Assembly (NCBI GenBank): GCA_023023105.1
Contig: CP083824.1
Coordinates: forward strand, 2,418,001-2,482,000
Direction: 5' to 3'
Length of the DNA: 64,000 nt
Source of the DNA: Enterobacter ludwigii
Lineage (GTDB): Bacteria > Pseudomonadota > Gammaproteobacteria > Enterobacterales > Enterobacteriaceae
A program made the translations under genes and the position numbers. The notes under the pieces were generated by a model that made no database searches, was not told the DNA's origin, and saw nothing but the letters and a program-made list of their open reading frames with translations. Below, piece by piece: positions 37,528 through 46,628 of this stretch. How positions within the stretch are numbered: the first letter of the stretch is position 1; each line of letters opens with the position of its first letter.

Positions 37528-38461
37528 CGAATGCTCCCAGACGTTTCACGAACGCCAGATAGAGAGAAATAAGCACGATGGGAACCAGAGTAAACGCCGC
37601 GGCCATGGGCATATTGCCGATCGCCCCCTGCTGAGAATAGACCATGTTCCCGATGAAATAGCCCGGCGGCCCTACCAGCTGCGGAACAATGAAATCCCCC
37701 AGCGTCAGGGAAAAGGTGAATATTGACCCTGCGGCAATACCCGGGATCGCCAGCGGTAAAACGACATAACGAAAGGTCTGACGGGGACGCGCACCGAGAT
37801 CGGCCGAGGCCTGCAGTAAAGAAGCGGGCAACCGTTCCAGCGCCGCCTGTACGGGCAGGATCATAAACGGCAACCAGATGTAGACGAAGACCAGAAACCG
37901 CCCTAGCCCTGAGGTGGACAATGTGTTTCCGCCAATCGCCGGTAGCATCAGCATTGAGGTCAGGATCGGCTCCAGCCCCATATGGCTGAGAAACCATTGC
38001 GCCACGCCATCCTTCGCCAGCAGTAAAGTCCAGGCGTACGCCTTAACAATATAGCTCGCCCACATCGGCAGCATCACCGCGATATAGAAGAATGCTTTCC
38101 ACTTACCGCTGGTATAACGCGCCATATACCAGGCCATCGGGAATGCCAGGATTGCGCTGGCAATGGTGACCGCGATTGCCATCATCAGCGTACGCAGGAT
38201 GATATCGTAGTTTGCCGGGTTGAAGAGTGCCTGAATATTAGCCAGCGTCAGATCCGGCGTGACCGCCATAGTGAAGTCGTCAAAGGTGTAAAAACCCTGC
38301 CACAGCAGGGTCAGGAGCGAACCTAAGTAGACGATGCCAAACCACATCAGCGGAGCAAGCAGGAGCAGGAACAAGCCGAGCAATGGCTTTCGCCAGAACA
38401 GAGCCGTTATGCGGCTTAAGCGGCTGCGTGGTGCGGGAGGATGAGCGACACTCATATCCAT
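37517..38461 (-). CDS. ydcU: Putrescine/spermidine-type ABC transporter permease YdcU
   Basis: Inner-membrane permease of 314 residues (PotB-like) with an Arg-rich cytoplasmic N-terminus ([19 protein letters not shown]). The EAA loop is [24 protein letters not shown] near residue 220. GAGAGGTGA lies directly before the ATG, and the gene begins 1 base after the ydcT stop. It pairs with YdcV. Confidence 0.95.
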   Translation of the reverse strand: MDMSVAHPPAPRSRLSRITALFWRKPLLGLFLLLLAPLMWFGIVYLGSLLTLLWQGFYTFDDFTMAVTPDLTLANIQALFNPANYDIILRTLMMAIAVTIASAILAFPMAWYMARYTSGKWKAFFYIAVMLPMWASYIVKAYAWTLLLAKDGVAQWFLSHMGLEPILTSMLMLPAIGGNTLSTSGLGRFLVFVYIWLPFMILPVQAALERLPASLLQASADLGARPRQTFRYVVLPLAIPGIAAGSIFTFSLTLGDFIVPQLVGPPGYFIGNMVYSQQGAIGNMPMAAAFTLVPIVLISLYLAFVKRLGAFDAL

Positions 38462-38462
38462 T

Positions 38463-39476
38463 TCACCTCTCCTCAGACAGACGGATCATGGCATCCCGTG
38501 ACCACGACGCCATCACTGCCTGCCCCGGCTCAACGCCACTCAGCATCGTGATATCACTAAGATTGGCCTGGCTCACCAGCAGTTTTGCCCCATCAGCGAG
38601 TTTGAGCTCCAGACGTGTTGCCGCCCCCTGATACTGTACCGCCTGCACGACGCCCTGAACCTGAACTTCACCGCTCTCATTGAGGCGAATATGCTCAGGA
38701 CGTAGCGAGTAAGTACCTTCCAGACCACAGACTTTCTGCGCAAGGCCAGCATCAAAGACATTGGAGGTGCCGACAAAACCGGCCACAAACGGGGTGCGCG
38801 GGCGCATGTAGAGATCGCGGGGTGTATCGACCTGCTCAATACGTCCGTTATTGAACACCGCCACCCGGTCTGACATGGAAAGGGCTTCACCCTGATCGTG
38901 GGTGACAAAAATAAAGGTGATACCCAGTTCCTGCTGAAGCTTCTTCAGCTCGAACTGCATCTGCTCGCGCAATTTGAGGTCAAGTGCGCCTAAAGGTTCG
39001 TCCAGCAGCAAGACGCGTGGTTCATTGACCAACGCACGTGCAATAGCAACGCGCTGGCGCTGACCGCCAGAAAGTTGTGAGGGCTTACGGGCTACGGCAA
39101 AGCTTAAGCCCACTTTTTCCAGGGCATCCCGGGCCTGTGCATGGCGTTTTTTCTTGTCGACACCTTTGACCATCAACCCATAGGCGACATTATCGAGGAT
39201 CGACATATGCGGGAACAACGCATAGTCCTGGAATACGGTGTTCACATCCCGTTCCCACGGAGGAAGTTCGCTCGCCTCTTTGCCAAAGATAGCGATCGTG
39301 CCGCCTGAGAGCTGTTCAAAACCAGCAATTAGACGCAGGCAGGTGGTTTTGCCGGAGCCCGAAGGCCCCAGCATGGAGAAAAATTCTCCGTCACGAATCG
39401 CAATGGTGACCCCATCCACCGCCCGTACCTCGCCGTACAGACGAGAAACGTTATTAAACTCTACGGCATACGTCAT
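38463..39476 (-). CDS. ydcT: Spermidine/putrescine-type ABC transporter ATPase YdcT
   Basis: Cytoplasmic ATPase of 337 residues. Walker A is LGPSGSGKTTCLRL near residue 36, the Q-loop is TVFQDYALFPHMSILDNV, the signature is LSGGQRQRVAIARAL, Walker B is VLLLDEPLGALDLKL, and the H-loop is IFVTHDQGEALSMSDR. A TOBE domain follows from about residue 270 (TYSLRPEHIRLNE). It belongs to the PotA/CUT1 group and matches E. coli YdcT. Confidence 0.96.
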   Translation of the reverse strand: MTYAVEFNNVSRLYGEVRAVDGVTIAIRDGEFFSMLGPSGSGKTTCLRLIAGFEQLSGGTIAIFGKEASELPPWERDVNTVFQDYALFPHMSILDNVAYGLMVKGVDKKKRHAQARDALEKVGLSFAVARKPSQLSGGQRQRVAIARALVNEPRVLLLDEPLGALDLKLREQMQFELKKLQQELGITFIFVTHDQGEALSMSDRVAVFNNGRIEQVDTPRDLYMRPRTPFVAGFVGTSNVFDAGLAQKVCGLEGTYSLRPEHIRLNESGEVQVQGVVQAVQYQGAATRLELKLADGAKLLVSQANLSDITMLSGVEPGQAVMASWSRDAMIRLSEER

Positions 39477-39493
39477 GTTCTGCTCCCGGGCGA

Positions 39494-40639
39494 TTAACGG
39501 CCGCCCATGATGGCGATGTAATCCTGCGTCCAGCGACTGTATGGCACATATTTGCCGCCTTCAGCGATAGGGGTTTTCCAGAACATGATTTTGTCGAACT
39601 CGTTATATCCGTTTGTTTCGCAACCTTTATCACCCAGCAACGTACTGGCTTTACACCCTTCAGGAACCACAGGCAGTGAGCCAAACCATGCCGCCAGATC
39701 GCCCTGCACCTTCGGTGTCAGCGACCAGTTCATCCATTTGTAGGCGCACATCGGATGTTTTGCCTGCGCGTGAAGCATGGTGGTATCCGCCCAGCCAGTA
39801 ACCCCTTCTTTCGGGAAGACGGTGGCAATCGGCTGGTTCTCAGCTTTCAGGGCATTCGCCTGATAAGGCCAGGCGCTGGAGGCGACGACGCCTTCATTTT
39901 TGAAGTCACTCATTTGTACGGTCGTGTCATGCCAGTAACGGTGGATCAAGGCGTGCTGATCGCGAAGCACCTTGAGTACGGCGGCATACTGTTTCTCCGT
40001 GAGCTGGTACGGGTCGGTAATACCCAGTTGCGGTTGAGTAGCTTTGACAAACAGCGCGGCATCGGCGATGTAAATCGGGCCGTCATACGCCTGCACACGC
40101 CCCTGATTGGTTTTACCGTCCGGGAGATCCTGTTTGGTAAAGACCACGCCCCAGCTATCCGGCGGTGTCGGGAAGGTTTTGGTGTTGTACATCAGCAGGT
40201 TTGGCCCCCACTGATAGGGAGTGCCGTAGACTTTGCCACCTACGTTAAACCATTCTCCTTTCACAATCCGTGAATCGAGGGTTTTCCAGTTGGGGATGAG
40301 GTCGGGATTAATGGGCTGCACGCGTTTGCCCATGATCAGGCGCAGGGAAGCATCACCCGACGCGGTGACCAGGTCGTATCCCCCTTTCGCCATCAGGCTC
40401 ACCATCTCATCCGACGTGGCCGCCGTTTTGACGTTGACCGCGCACCCGGTCTCTTTTTCAAACTGGGTGACCCAGTCATAATTTTTATCCGTCTGTCCGC
40501 GTTCGATGTATCCCGGCCAGGCAATAATATCCAGTCGTCCTTCCCCGTCACCGATAGCCTTTGGTGGTTCTGCGGCTTGCGCTGTCATGATAGTCATGCC
40601 GAGCGCACACAGGCTGCTGCGGGCAAATTTTTTGCTCAT
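39494..40639 (-). CDS. ydcS: Periplasmic polyamine-binding protein YdcS
   Basis: Solute-binding protein of 381 residues (PotD/PotF-like) with a signal peptide ending at ITMMTAQAAEP-type sequence (MTIMTAQA, about residue 22). Characteristic stretches: LDIIAWPGYIERGQTDKNYDWV, MAKGGYDLVTASGDAS, GTPYQWGPNLLMYN and WMNWSLTPKVQGDLA. There are four cysteines, among them CKAST...KGCETN. It heads the ydcSTUV-patD operon. E. coli YdcS also has poly-3-hydroxybutyrate synthase activity. Confidence 0.96.
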   Translation of the reverse strand: MSKKFARSSLCALGMTIMTAQAAEPPKAIGDGEGRLDIIAWPGYIERGQTDKNYDWVTQFEKETGCAVNVKTAATSDEMVSLMAKGGYDLVTASGDASLRLIMGKRVQPINPDLIPNWKTLDSRIVKGEWFNVGGKVYGTPYQWGPNLLMYNTKTFPTPPDSWGVVFTKQDLPDGKTNQGRVQAYDGPIYIADAALFVKATQPQLGITDPYQLTEKQYAAVLKVLRDQHALIHRYWHDTTVQMSDFKNEGVVASSAWPYQANALKAENQPIATVFPKEGVTGWADTTMLHAQAKHPMCAYKWMNWSLTPKVQGDLAAWFGSLPVVPEGCKASTLLGDKGCETNGYNEFDKIMFWKTPIAEGGKYVPYSRWTQDYIAIMGGR

Positions 40640-40912
40640 AAGGGTTACTCCTGTCGCAATGGAATTTAGCGGCAGCCGTGCCGTAAAAATATCTCCCTTA
40701 TTAAACGTAGACCGCGTAAATGCGCCGCACCGTGCGGCTTAAGGAAATTTCATCAAGGTGTGACCGAGGGCGCATTACCCGTTAACTGGATTATAGACAA
40801 GGAGTTAGCGATGGGAGACGGTATGCAGATTTTCTGGGATATGGCGCCACGAAATATTCGCCGTGCCGCCATACGAATAAGGAATGATTATTTAAATGAA
40901 GGTAAGAAAAGT
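40640..40912. promoter_or_regulatory. Promoter region of ydcSTUV-patD with a GCCGCAC palindrome
   Basis: Spacer of 273 bases between the ydcS start and the ydcR stop. It contains the palindrome GCCGCACcGTGCGGC at 40724-40738, about 85-100 bases upstream of ydcS, a candidate operator for the adjacent MocR-type regulator YdcR. No promoter elements are certain. Confidence 0.4.
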
Positions 40913-42322
40913 TTATTTCAGCATACTGCTAATTAATTTCCCCAACTGAATAACCGCCTGTTCTTCACGCTCCCCCCATGCCCAGGAGGTATTAAAACGA
41001 AAGAATGGCGTCCAGGCGTCAGAGGTGGAAAACATCTTTCCGGGGGCAATGCTAATGTGGTGAATTAAGGCCTTTTCGCTAAGCAGCCCTGCATCCAGCT
41101 GCGCCGGAAGCTCCAGCCATAAAAAGTAGCCGCTATCATTATGGTGAATTTTGACCCCGGCAGGCATATGCCGCAAAAGGGATTGCCAGGCCTGCTGCTT
41201 TCGCTCGGCCAGCGTGCGTCGCAGGCGGCGCAGATGCGCGTCGTAACGTTTAGTCGCCAGATAGTCCACCAGCGCCAGTTGCATCGGAGAACTGGTCGAT
41301 AACGTGCTCATCAGTTGAAGCTGCTGAATACGGCGTGCGTGTTTTCCCGCCGCCACCCAGCCGATACGAAACCCCGCCACCAGACATTTCGAAAACGATG
41401 AGCAGTGAAGCGTCATCTCCTCCCGGTCCCAGGCCTTCGCCGGAAGCGGTTTTTCCCGGCCGAAGTAAAGCTCGCTATAGACATCATCCTCAATCAGGGT
41501 GACGTTATGTTTCGTTAACAGCGCCACCAGATGCGCTTTTTTCTCGGCACTCAGCGTAAAGCCAAGCGGGTTTTGCCCATTGGTCATGAGCCAGCAGGCT
41601 TTTACCGGGTATTCATTCAGCGCCTGCTCAAGCGCATTCAGGTCGATCCCCTCGCGGACATCCGTCGCAACCGACAGCGCCTTGAGTTTCAGGCGTTCCA
41701 GCGCCTGCAATGCGCCGTAGAAACAGGGATTCTCGACAATCACCCAATCCCCGGGTTCAGTCACTGCCTGCAAACTGAGATTCAGCGCTTCAAGTGCGCC
41801 AGCGGTAATGACGATCTCTTCCGGTGAGATGTTCATCCCCTGCTGGGCATAGCGACGAGCAATGGCGTGGCGGAGATCAACATTACCCGGAGGTAAATTT
41901 TCAATGACGCTCATTGCGGTCGCCGTTTTACTGACATTCGCCAGCGAACGGTTGAGCTGCTGAAGCGGGAAAAGTCGGGGATCGGGAAACGCGGAAGCAA
42001 AAGGAACAACCGATGGATCGCGGCTGGCCTGCAATACGTCGAAGATATAGGTGTTGATATCGACCGCTTCGTCACGCATCACCTGGGCAGGCGGAGCAGG
42101 CTGTTGTGTCGTCGGGCGCGAGGCAACGTAATAGCCCGACTGTGGTCTGGCGACGATGCGCCCCTGACTTTCCAGCATCTGGTACGCGTGGCCAACGGTC
42201 ATAAAACTCATGCCGCTGCTCACCACCTGCTCGCGCAGAGAAGGCAACTTATCGCCCGGCAACCATACGCCAAGCTCAATCTGCGAGATAATTTGTTGCG
42301 CCAGACGCTGGTATTTTTTCAT
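40913..42322 (-). CDS. ydcR: MocR-type regulator YdcR (GntR HTH fused to aminotransferase domain)
   Basis: Regulator of 469 residues. The winged helix (1-75) contains IELGVWLPGDKLPSLREQV and SFMTVGHAYQMLESQGRIVARPQSGYYV. The rest is a fold-type I PLP domain with the cofactor lysine in SSFSKCLVAGFRIGW near residue 308 and the ligands MTNGQNPLGF and LIEDDVYSEL. AAGGAG precedes the ATG. It lies upstream of and co-directional with ydcSTUV-patD and is the obvious candidate regulator, as in E. coli. Confidence 0.95.
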   Translation of the reverse strand: MKKYQRLAQQIISQIELGVWLPGDKLPSLREQVVSSGMSFMTVGHAYQMLESQGRIVARPQSGYYVASRPTTQQPAPPAQVMRDEAVDINTYIFDVLQASRDPSVVPFASAFPDPRLFPLQQLNRSLANVSKTATAMSVIENLPPGNVDLRHAIARRYAQQGMNISPEEIVITAGALEALNLSLQAVTEPGDWVIVENPCFYGALQALERLKLKALSVATDVREGIDLNALEQALNEYPVKACWLMTNGQNPLGFTLSAEKKAHLVALLTKHNVTLIEDDVYSELYFGREKPLPAKAWDREEMTLHCSSFSKCLVAGFRIGWVAAGKHARRIQQLQLMSTLSTSSPMQLALVDYLATKRYDAHLRRLRRTLAERKQQAWQSLLRHMPAGVKIHHNDSGYFLWLELPAQLDAGLLSEKALIHHISIAPGKMFSTSDAWTPFFRFNTSWAWGEREEQAVIQLGKLISSMLK

Positions 42323-42404
42323 CAGATTCTCCTTAATGCCGACAGTGTATATCAGCAGGAGAAAAAGAGAAGTTTTTGCTAACTGTTATGAAAAGCGGTG
42401 TTGA

Positions 42405-42593
42405 TTACTTGCGGTACTCGATAACGTGGCTCTGGGCTGAATGTGCAACGGTCAGGTGATCGAGCGTAATCATCGACGATTTGCAAAAAATGCATTTCGC
42501 GCCAAACGGGTTTTTCTCAGACACATCAAAGACTGAGGTACGGTACTGCGAACCATGACAGCATGGGCAGCGGAAATGAATGTAAGAAGTCAT
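42405..42593 (-). CDS. Small zinc-ribbon protein of the YmcF/YnfQ family
   Basis: Protein of 62 residues with two CxxC pairs (FRCPCCHG and CIFCKSS) that form a probable zinc ribbon. FRCPCCHGSQYRTSVFDVSEKNP and GAKCIFCKSSMIT read like E. coli YmcF and YnfQ, small proteins expressed on cold shock beside cspG and cspB. AGGAG is 6 bases upstream of the ATG. No csp gene is next to it here. The function is unknown. Confidence 0.88.
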   Translation of the reverse strand: MTSYIHFRCPCCHGSQYRTSVFDVSEKNPFGAKCIFCKSSMITLDHLTVAHSAQSHVIEYRK

Positions 42594-42986
42594 AGGATTC
42601 TCCTGTGAACGTTAAAACGTAAATTGCTAATGGGCCTTTCAGGCGATAGTGGTTTGAAACAAAAACTAATCGGAGTGTAGAAAGAGAACCAGGAGCGGCT
42701 GCGGAGAGGCACAACGTGATGAGGACTACTTTATAAAACTACGTCAGATATTTTTTTGGACTCAAAACCAGAAGGTCATTAACGCATGGTGTTGAAGACA
42801 AAGCAAGCAGTTTCATGCGTAAAATTCATAAAAATAAATTTTTTATTCAAAAACACGATGTATATCAGATGTTCAATTCCTGATTATTCCTCCAACTGTT
42901 ATAGATAAATTTTACTTTTCTGCCTCTGATAGTTTGATTTCTGCCCCTATAGCATAACAGCACACCGTTTGACATTGAGGTTGTGC
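42594..42986. other. Divergent intergenic region between ymcF-like gene and oxidase operon
   Basis: About 390 bases holding the leaders of two divergent transcripts. The minus-strand leader of the zinc-ribbon gene is long (possibly 150 bases or more) and includes gcctttcaggc, a short hairpin. No cold-shock protein reading frame remains. The plus-strand part from 42830 is strongly AT-rich and should carry the oxidase promoter. Short ORFs here have no ribosome-binding site. Confidence 0.4.
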
Positions 42987-44387
42987 ATGTTTGGTTTAGA
43001 TGCTTTTCATCTTGCACGGATACAGTTTGCTTTTACCGTATCCTTTCACATCATTTTCCCGGCCATCACCATCGGCCTGGCAAGCTATCTTGCCGTGCTC
43101 GAAGGCCTGTGGCTTAAAACCAAAAATCCGGTCTGGCGCTCGCTGTACCATTTCTGGTCGAAGATTTTTGCCGTTAACTTTGGTATGGGCGTTGTCTCCG
43201 GTCTGGTGATGGCCTACCAGTTTGGTACCAACTGGAGTGGATTTTCGCAGTTTGCGGGCAGTATTACCGGCCCGCTGCTGACCTATGAAGTGCTGACCGC
43301 CTTCTTCCTGGAAGCAGGTTTCCTTGGTGTGATGCTTTTCGGCTGGAACAAAGTCGGGCCTGGTTTGCACTTCTTCGCCACCTGCATGGTGGCACTGGGG
43401 ACCATTATCTCCACCTTCTGGATCCTCTCATCAAACAGCTGGATGCAGACCCCGCAAGGCTATGAGATCGTCAACGGTCAGGTCGTGCCGGTGGATTGGT
43501 TCGCCGTGGTATTTAACCCCTCCTTCCCTTACCGACTGCTGCATATGTCGATAGCCGCGTTCCTCAGCAGCGCGTTATTTGTCGGCGCTTCCGCGGCATG
43601 GCATCTGCTGCGCGGGAATAATACTCCAGCCATCCGCGCGATGTTTTCTATGGCGCTGTGGATGACGCTAATTGTCGCCCCCATCCAGGCCATGGTTGGT
43701 GATATGCACGGGTTGAACACGCTAAAGCACCAGCCCGCTAAAATCGCCGCCATTGAAGGTCATTGGGAAAACCCGCCAGGAGAACCCACCCCGCTGCTGC
43801 TTTTTGGCTGGCCGGATATGGAACAGGAACGCACCCGCTTTGGTCTGGAGATCCCTGCGCTGGGGAGTCTTATCCTGACGCACAGCCTGGATAAACAGGT
43901 TCCGGCTCTCAAGGAGTTCCCGAAGGAAGACCGCCCGAACTCGACCATCGTCTTCTGGTCATTCCGCATTATGGCCGGCTTAGGCATGCTGATGTTGCTG
44001 CTCGGCGTTGTGGCGCTGTGGTTACGCTATAAAAAGCGTGTTTACGCTTCTCGCCCTTTCCTGTGGTTTGCCCTGTTGATGGGGCCATCCGGGCTGATTG
44101 CGATTCTGGCCGGATGGATCACCACCGAAGTGGGCCGCCAGCCGTGGGTTGTTTATGGTCTGCAGCGAACGAAAGATGCGGTTTCAGCGCATGGTGACCT
44201 GCATATGAGCGTGAGTTTGCTGGCATTTTTCGTCGTTTACACCTCGGTGTTTGGCGTGGGTTACAGCTATATGGTGCGCCTTATCAGGAAAGGTCCGCAG
44301 CCTCATGAATCTTATGCCACCGAATCAGACGGACGTCCGGCACGCCCACTCTCTGCCGTCACAACTGAACATAAGGAGCAGCCATAA
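42987..44387 (+). CDS. Cytochrome bd-type (cyanide-insensitive) ubiquinol oxidase subunit I
   Basis: Inner-membrane haem subunit of 466 residues. It resembles CydA/CioA: FHLARIQFAFTVSFHIIFPAITIG contains the haem b595 His near residue 19, WSKIFAVNFGMGVVSGLVMAYQFG the conserved acidic/quinol region, HMSIAAFLSS the b558 His and GWITTEVGRQPW the GRQPW motif. The Q-loop is short (about 466 residues in total against 522 for CydA), the mark of the CIO/AppC-like branch. The ATG at 42987 has GAGG upstream; a TTG at 42969 is rejected. The stop overlaps the next ATG (TAATG). Confidence 0.93.
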   Translation: MFGLDAFHLARIQFAFTVSFHIIFPAITIGLASYLAVLEGLWLKTKNPVWRSLYHFWSKIFAVNFGMGVVSGLVMAYQFGTNWSGFSQFAGSITGPLLTYEVLTAFFLEAGFLGVMLFGWNKVGPGLHFFATCMVALGTIISTFWILSSNSWMQTPQGYEIVNGQVVPVDWFAVVFNPSFPYRLLHMSIAAFLSSALFVGASAAWHLLRGNNTPAIRAMFSMALWMTLIVAPIQAMVGDMHGLNTLKHQPAKIAAIEGHWENPPGEPTPLLLFGWPDMEQERTRFGLEIPALGSLILTHSLDKQVPALKEFPKEDRPNSTIVFWSFRIMAGLGMLMLLLGVVALWLRYKKRVYASRPFLWFALLMGPSGLIAILAGWITTEVGRQPWVVYGLQRTKDAVSAHGDLHMSVSLLAFFVVYTSVFGVGYSYMVRLIRKGPQPHESYATESDGRPARPLSAVTTEHKEQP

Positions 44388-45397
44388 TGGGTATCGATCT
44401 TTCCATTATCTGGTTTGTCATCATCGTCTTCGCCACACTGATGTATATCGTGATGGACGGTTTTGATCTCGGGATGGGTATTCTGTTTCCGGCGACACAA
44501 AATGCCGACGATCGCGATGTGATGGTCAACAGCGTCGCCCCGGTCTGGGACGGAAATGAAACCTGGCTGGTGCTCGGCGGTGCGGCCCTGTTCGGTGCAT
44601 TTCCACTGGCCTATGCGGTGATCATTGATGCCCTCACCATCCCGCTGACATTAATGCTGATCGGACTTATTTTCCGTGGCGTAGCATTCGAGTTTCGCTT
44701 TAAAGCAACGCCGGCGCACCGTCCCTTCTGGGATAAAGCGTTTATTGGTGGTTCAATTCTGGCTACGTTTACCCAGGGTGTCACGGTGGGCGCAGTGATC
44801 AACGGCTTTACCGTGACTGGCCGGGCCTATACTGGCGGGCCCTTTGACTGGTTCACCGCGTTTAACCTGTTCTGCGGTGCCGGTCTGGTGGTGGCCTATG
44901 CACTGTTAGGCTCTACATGGCTGGTGATGAAAAGCGAAAATGCCCTTCAGCAGCGGATGCGTGGGGTATCCAGAACGCTGTTAATCATTCTTCTGGCCTT
45001 CATTGCCGCAATCAGTATCTGGACACCGCTGGCGCAGCCAGCCATCGCCGCGCGCTGGTTCACGCTGCCGAATCTGTTTTACCTGTTGCCTGTTCCGGTG
45101 CTGGTGGTGCTTCTGAGTCTGTATCAGTGGCGTTGCCTCAATAATCCTGCAAGCCATAATCGCCCATTCATCCTGACGTTAGGATTGATATTCCTCGGCT
45201 TTAGCGGTCTTGGGATAAGCATCTGGCCGCATATCATTCCACCGTCAATCACCCTGTGGCAGGCCGCCGCGCCGACGCAAAGCCAGGGCTTTATGCTGGT
45301 GGGCGCGTTGTTGATCATTCCCATTATCCTGGTCTACACCTTCTGGAGTTACTACGTGTTTCGCGGAAAAGTTCAGCATGGGGAGGGTTATCACTGA
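44387..45397 (+). CDS. Cytochrome bd-type ubiquinol oxidase subunit II
   Basis: Inner-membrane subunit of 336 residues, CydB/CioB family (PF02322), with about eight helices. The N-terminus has MYIVMDGFDLGMGILFP, followed by SVAPVWDGNETWLVLGGAALFGAFPLAYA, the family signature. AAGGAG precedes the ATG, which overlaps the subunit I stop by one base. The gene ends in TGATG, coupling to the small third gene. Confidence 0.94.
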   Translation: MGIDLSIIWFVIIVFATLMYIVMDGFDLGMGILFPATQNADDRDVMVNSVAPVWDGNETWLVLGGAALFGAFPLAYAVIIDALTIPLTLMLIGLIFRGVAFEFRFKATPAHRPFWDKAFIGGSILATFTQGVTVGAVINGFTVTGRAYTGGPFDWFTAFNLFCGAGLVVAYALLGSTWLVMKSENALQQRMRGVSRTLLIILLAFIAAISIWTPLAQPAIAARWFTLPNLFYLLPVPVLVVLLSLYQWRCLNNPASHNRPFILTLGLIFLGFSGLGISIWPHIIPPSITLWQAAAPTQSQGFMLVGALLIIPIILVYTFWSYYVFRGKVQHGEGYH

Positions 45398-45525
45398 TGC
45401 AACAACCTGTCTGGAAAAGATTGATGTGGCTGGCCATTATCTGGGGCGGAAGCGTACTGGCGCTGGCTGCGGTCAGTATGTTCTTTCGTATGTTGATGAC
45501 GGCCGCAGGGTTTAAATCTCACTAA
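45397..45525 (+). CDS. Small membrane subunit of bd-type oxidase (DUF2474/CydX-like)
   Basis: Peptide of 42 residues with one transmembrane helix (LMWLAIIWGGSVLALAAVSM), beginning MQQPVWKRL. Its ATG overlaps the subunit II stop by one base and GGGGAGGG lies upstream, so translation is coupled. Size and place match the CydX/AppX or DUF2474 peptides that stabilise bd oxidases. The sequence is nearer to DUF2474 (basic N-terminus, MFFRMLM end) than to CydX. Confidence 0.88.
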   Translation: MQQPVWKRLMWLAIIWGGSVLALAAVSMFFRMLMTAAGFKSH

Positions 45526-45531
45526 TCTTCA

Positions 45532-45559
45532 TGTCGGGCAACGTCTTCGTTGCCCGACA
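45532..45559 (+). terminator. Stem-loop after oxidase operon
   Basis: Perfect stem TGTCGGGCAACG / CGTTGCCCGACA closing a TCTT loop, 6 bases after the last oxidase stop. There is no U-run, so it may be a processed hairpin or REP-like unit as well as a terminator. Confidence 0.6.
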
Positions 45560-45652
45560 CCTGCCCGCACTTTCAGATAAACCCCATTAACGCACGACAG
45601 CGTATCGTTACACTGGAAAAAGATTCACAGTATTTATAGTTTGAGACGAAAA

Positions 45653-46090
45653 ATGAAAAAGCTCATTGCGTTAAGCGTTATTAGCCTGGTCCTCTCCGGT
45701 TGCGTTAATCCGGGGAAAGCTTCCGTTCAGCCGGAGCAACTGAAGAATCATCGCTTTGTTCTGGAAAATGTGGACGGTAAAGCCGTGAAGGCCACAGCAA
45801 CGCAACCTGAGATCAGCTTTAGCGCCCTGCCAGATATTAGCCTGGTGAATAACATTCGTGTTTCAGGCCTGATGTGTAATCGCTTCAACGGGCAGGGGAA
45901 ATTATCCGAAGGCGAGCTGAAAGTCAGCGGTCTGGCCATGACGCGTAAACTTTGTACTGAACCACAGCTTAACGAGCTGGATCGCGCTATCGGCGACATG
46001 CTGCGCAAAGGGGCGCAGGTCGACCTGACAGAAGACCAGTTAACGCTGGCGACAGCCGATAAAACGCTGTTGTTTAAGCGTGCAGAATAA
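45653..46090 (+). CDS. hslJ: Heat-inducible lipoprotein HslJ (META domain)
   Basis: Lipoprotein of 145 residues. The signal peptide MKKLIALSVISLVLSGC ends in the lipobox LSGC with the acylated Cys at residue 17. The META domain follows (HRFVLENVDGKAV, SGLMCNRFNGQGKLSEGELKV, MTRKLCTEPQLNELD), very close to E. coli HslJ. In E. coli hslJ is heat-inducible and contributes to novobiocin resistance. The ATG at 45653 gives the family start. The gene abuts ydbJ tail to tail with no base between the stop codons. Confidence 0.95.
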   Translation: MKKLIALSVISLVLSGCVNPGKASVQPEQLKNHRFVLENVDGKAVKATATQPEISFSALPDISLVNNIRVSGLMCNRFNGQGKLSEGELKVSGLAMTRKLCTEPQLNELDRAIGDMLRKGAQVDLTEDQLTLATADKTLLFKRAE

Positions 46091-46357
46091 TCAGTAGTTA
46101 CCGCAAGTTCCAACGGCAAGCGACTGTTCGCTGCAGCGTTTGCCGTTTGGCAAGGCGCACATCCCGATAGCAGAACCGTCAAGCTGGCGGGCAACAGACA
46201 ACGAACCGCCAATCATCGCGCAGTTGGCCTGGCCGGAGCTGGACATCGCCGCTTTCATTCCAGGCGCCACGTGGGCCGCCGTTGCCTGCTGGACTGGTTC
46301 ACTGCTACATGCCGACAATAATAACGCCGCACACCCTACCAAAAATGCTGAGCGCAT
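46091..46357 (-). CDS. ydbJ: DUF333 lipoprotein YdbJ
   Basis: Lipoprotein of 88 residues, nearly identical to E. coli YdbJ. The signal MRSAFLVGCAALLLSAC ends in the lipobox LSAC. The DUF333 region is NCAMIGGSLSVARQLDGSAIGMCALPNGKRCSEQSL, with four cysteines. The ATG at 46357 with GGGGGAG upstream is used; a frame extending to 46477 runs through the promoter. The function is unknown. Confidence 0.95.
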   Translation of the reverse strand: MRSAFLVGCAALLLSACSSEPVQQATAAHVAPGMKAAMSSSGQANCAMIGGSLSVARQLDGSAIGMCALPNGKRCSEQSLAVGTCGNY

Positions 46358-46628
46358 GCTCTCTCCCCCATGAATAATGCGAAACCTATGCATAATAGGC
46401 ATCACATCCCGTGTCGTCGAGAGCGGAAGTGCGTATTTATGCGCTCCTGAAACACTTTCTCGCAATTTTTTTGGCAAAAGTTTGATCTACTCATTGATGC
46501 CGGGAATACCGAGGACACAAAAGCGAAAATTGTAGAATCCCCTGTTTGCTAGACTAAAGAGATAATATTCAGGGGTAGTCGCCTAATGACTGCCCCTCTA
46601 ATTTTGCGCAATGTAAGGGTGTCGTCCT

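Noticed and set aside
42526..42714. 62-codon minus-strand frame upstream of the zinc-ribbon gene
   Set aside because: Overlaps the zinc-ribbon gene in another frame and lies in its leader; no supporting start signal.
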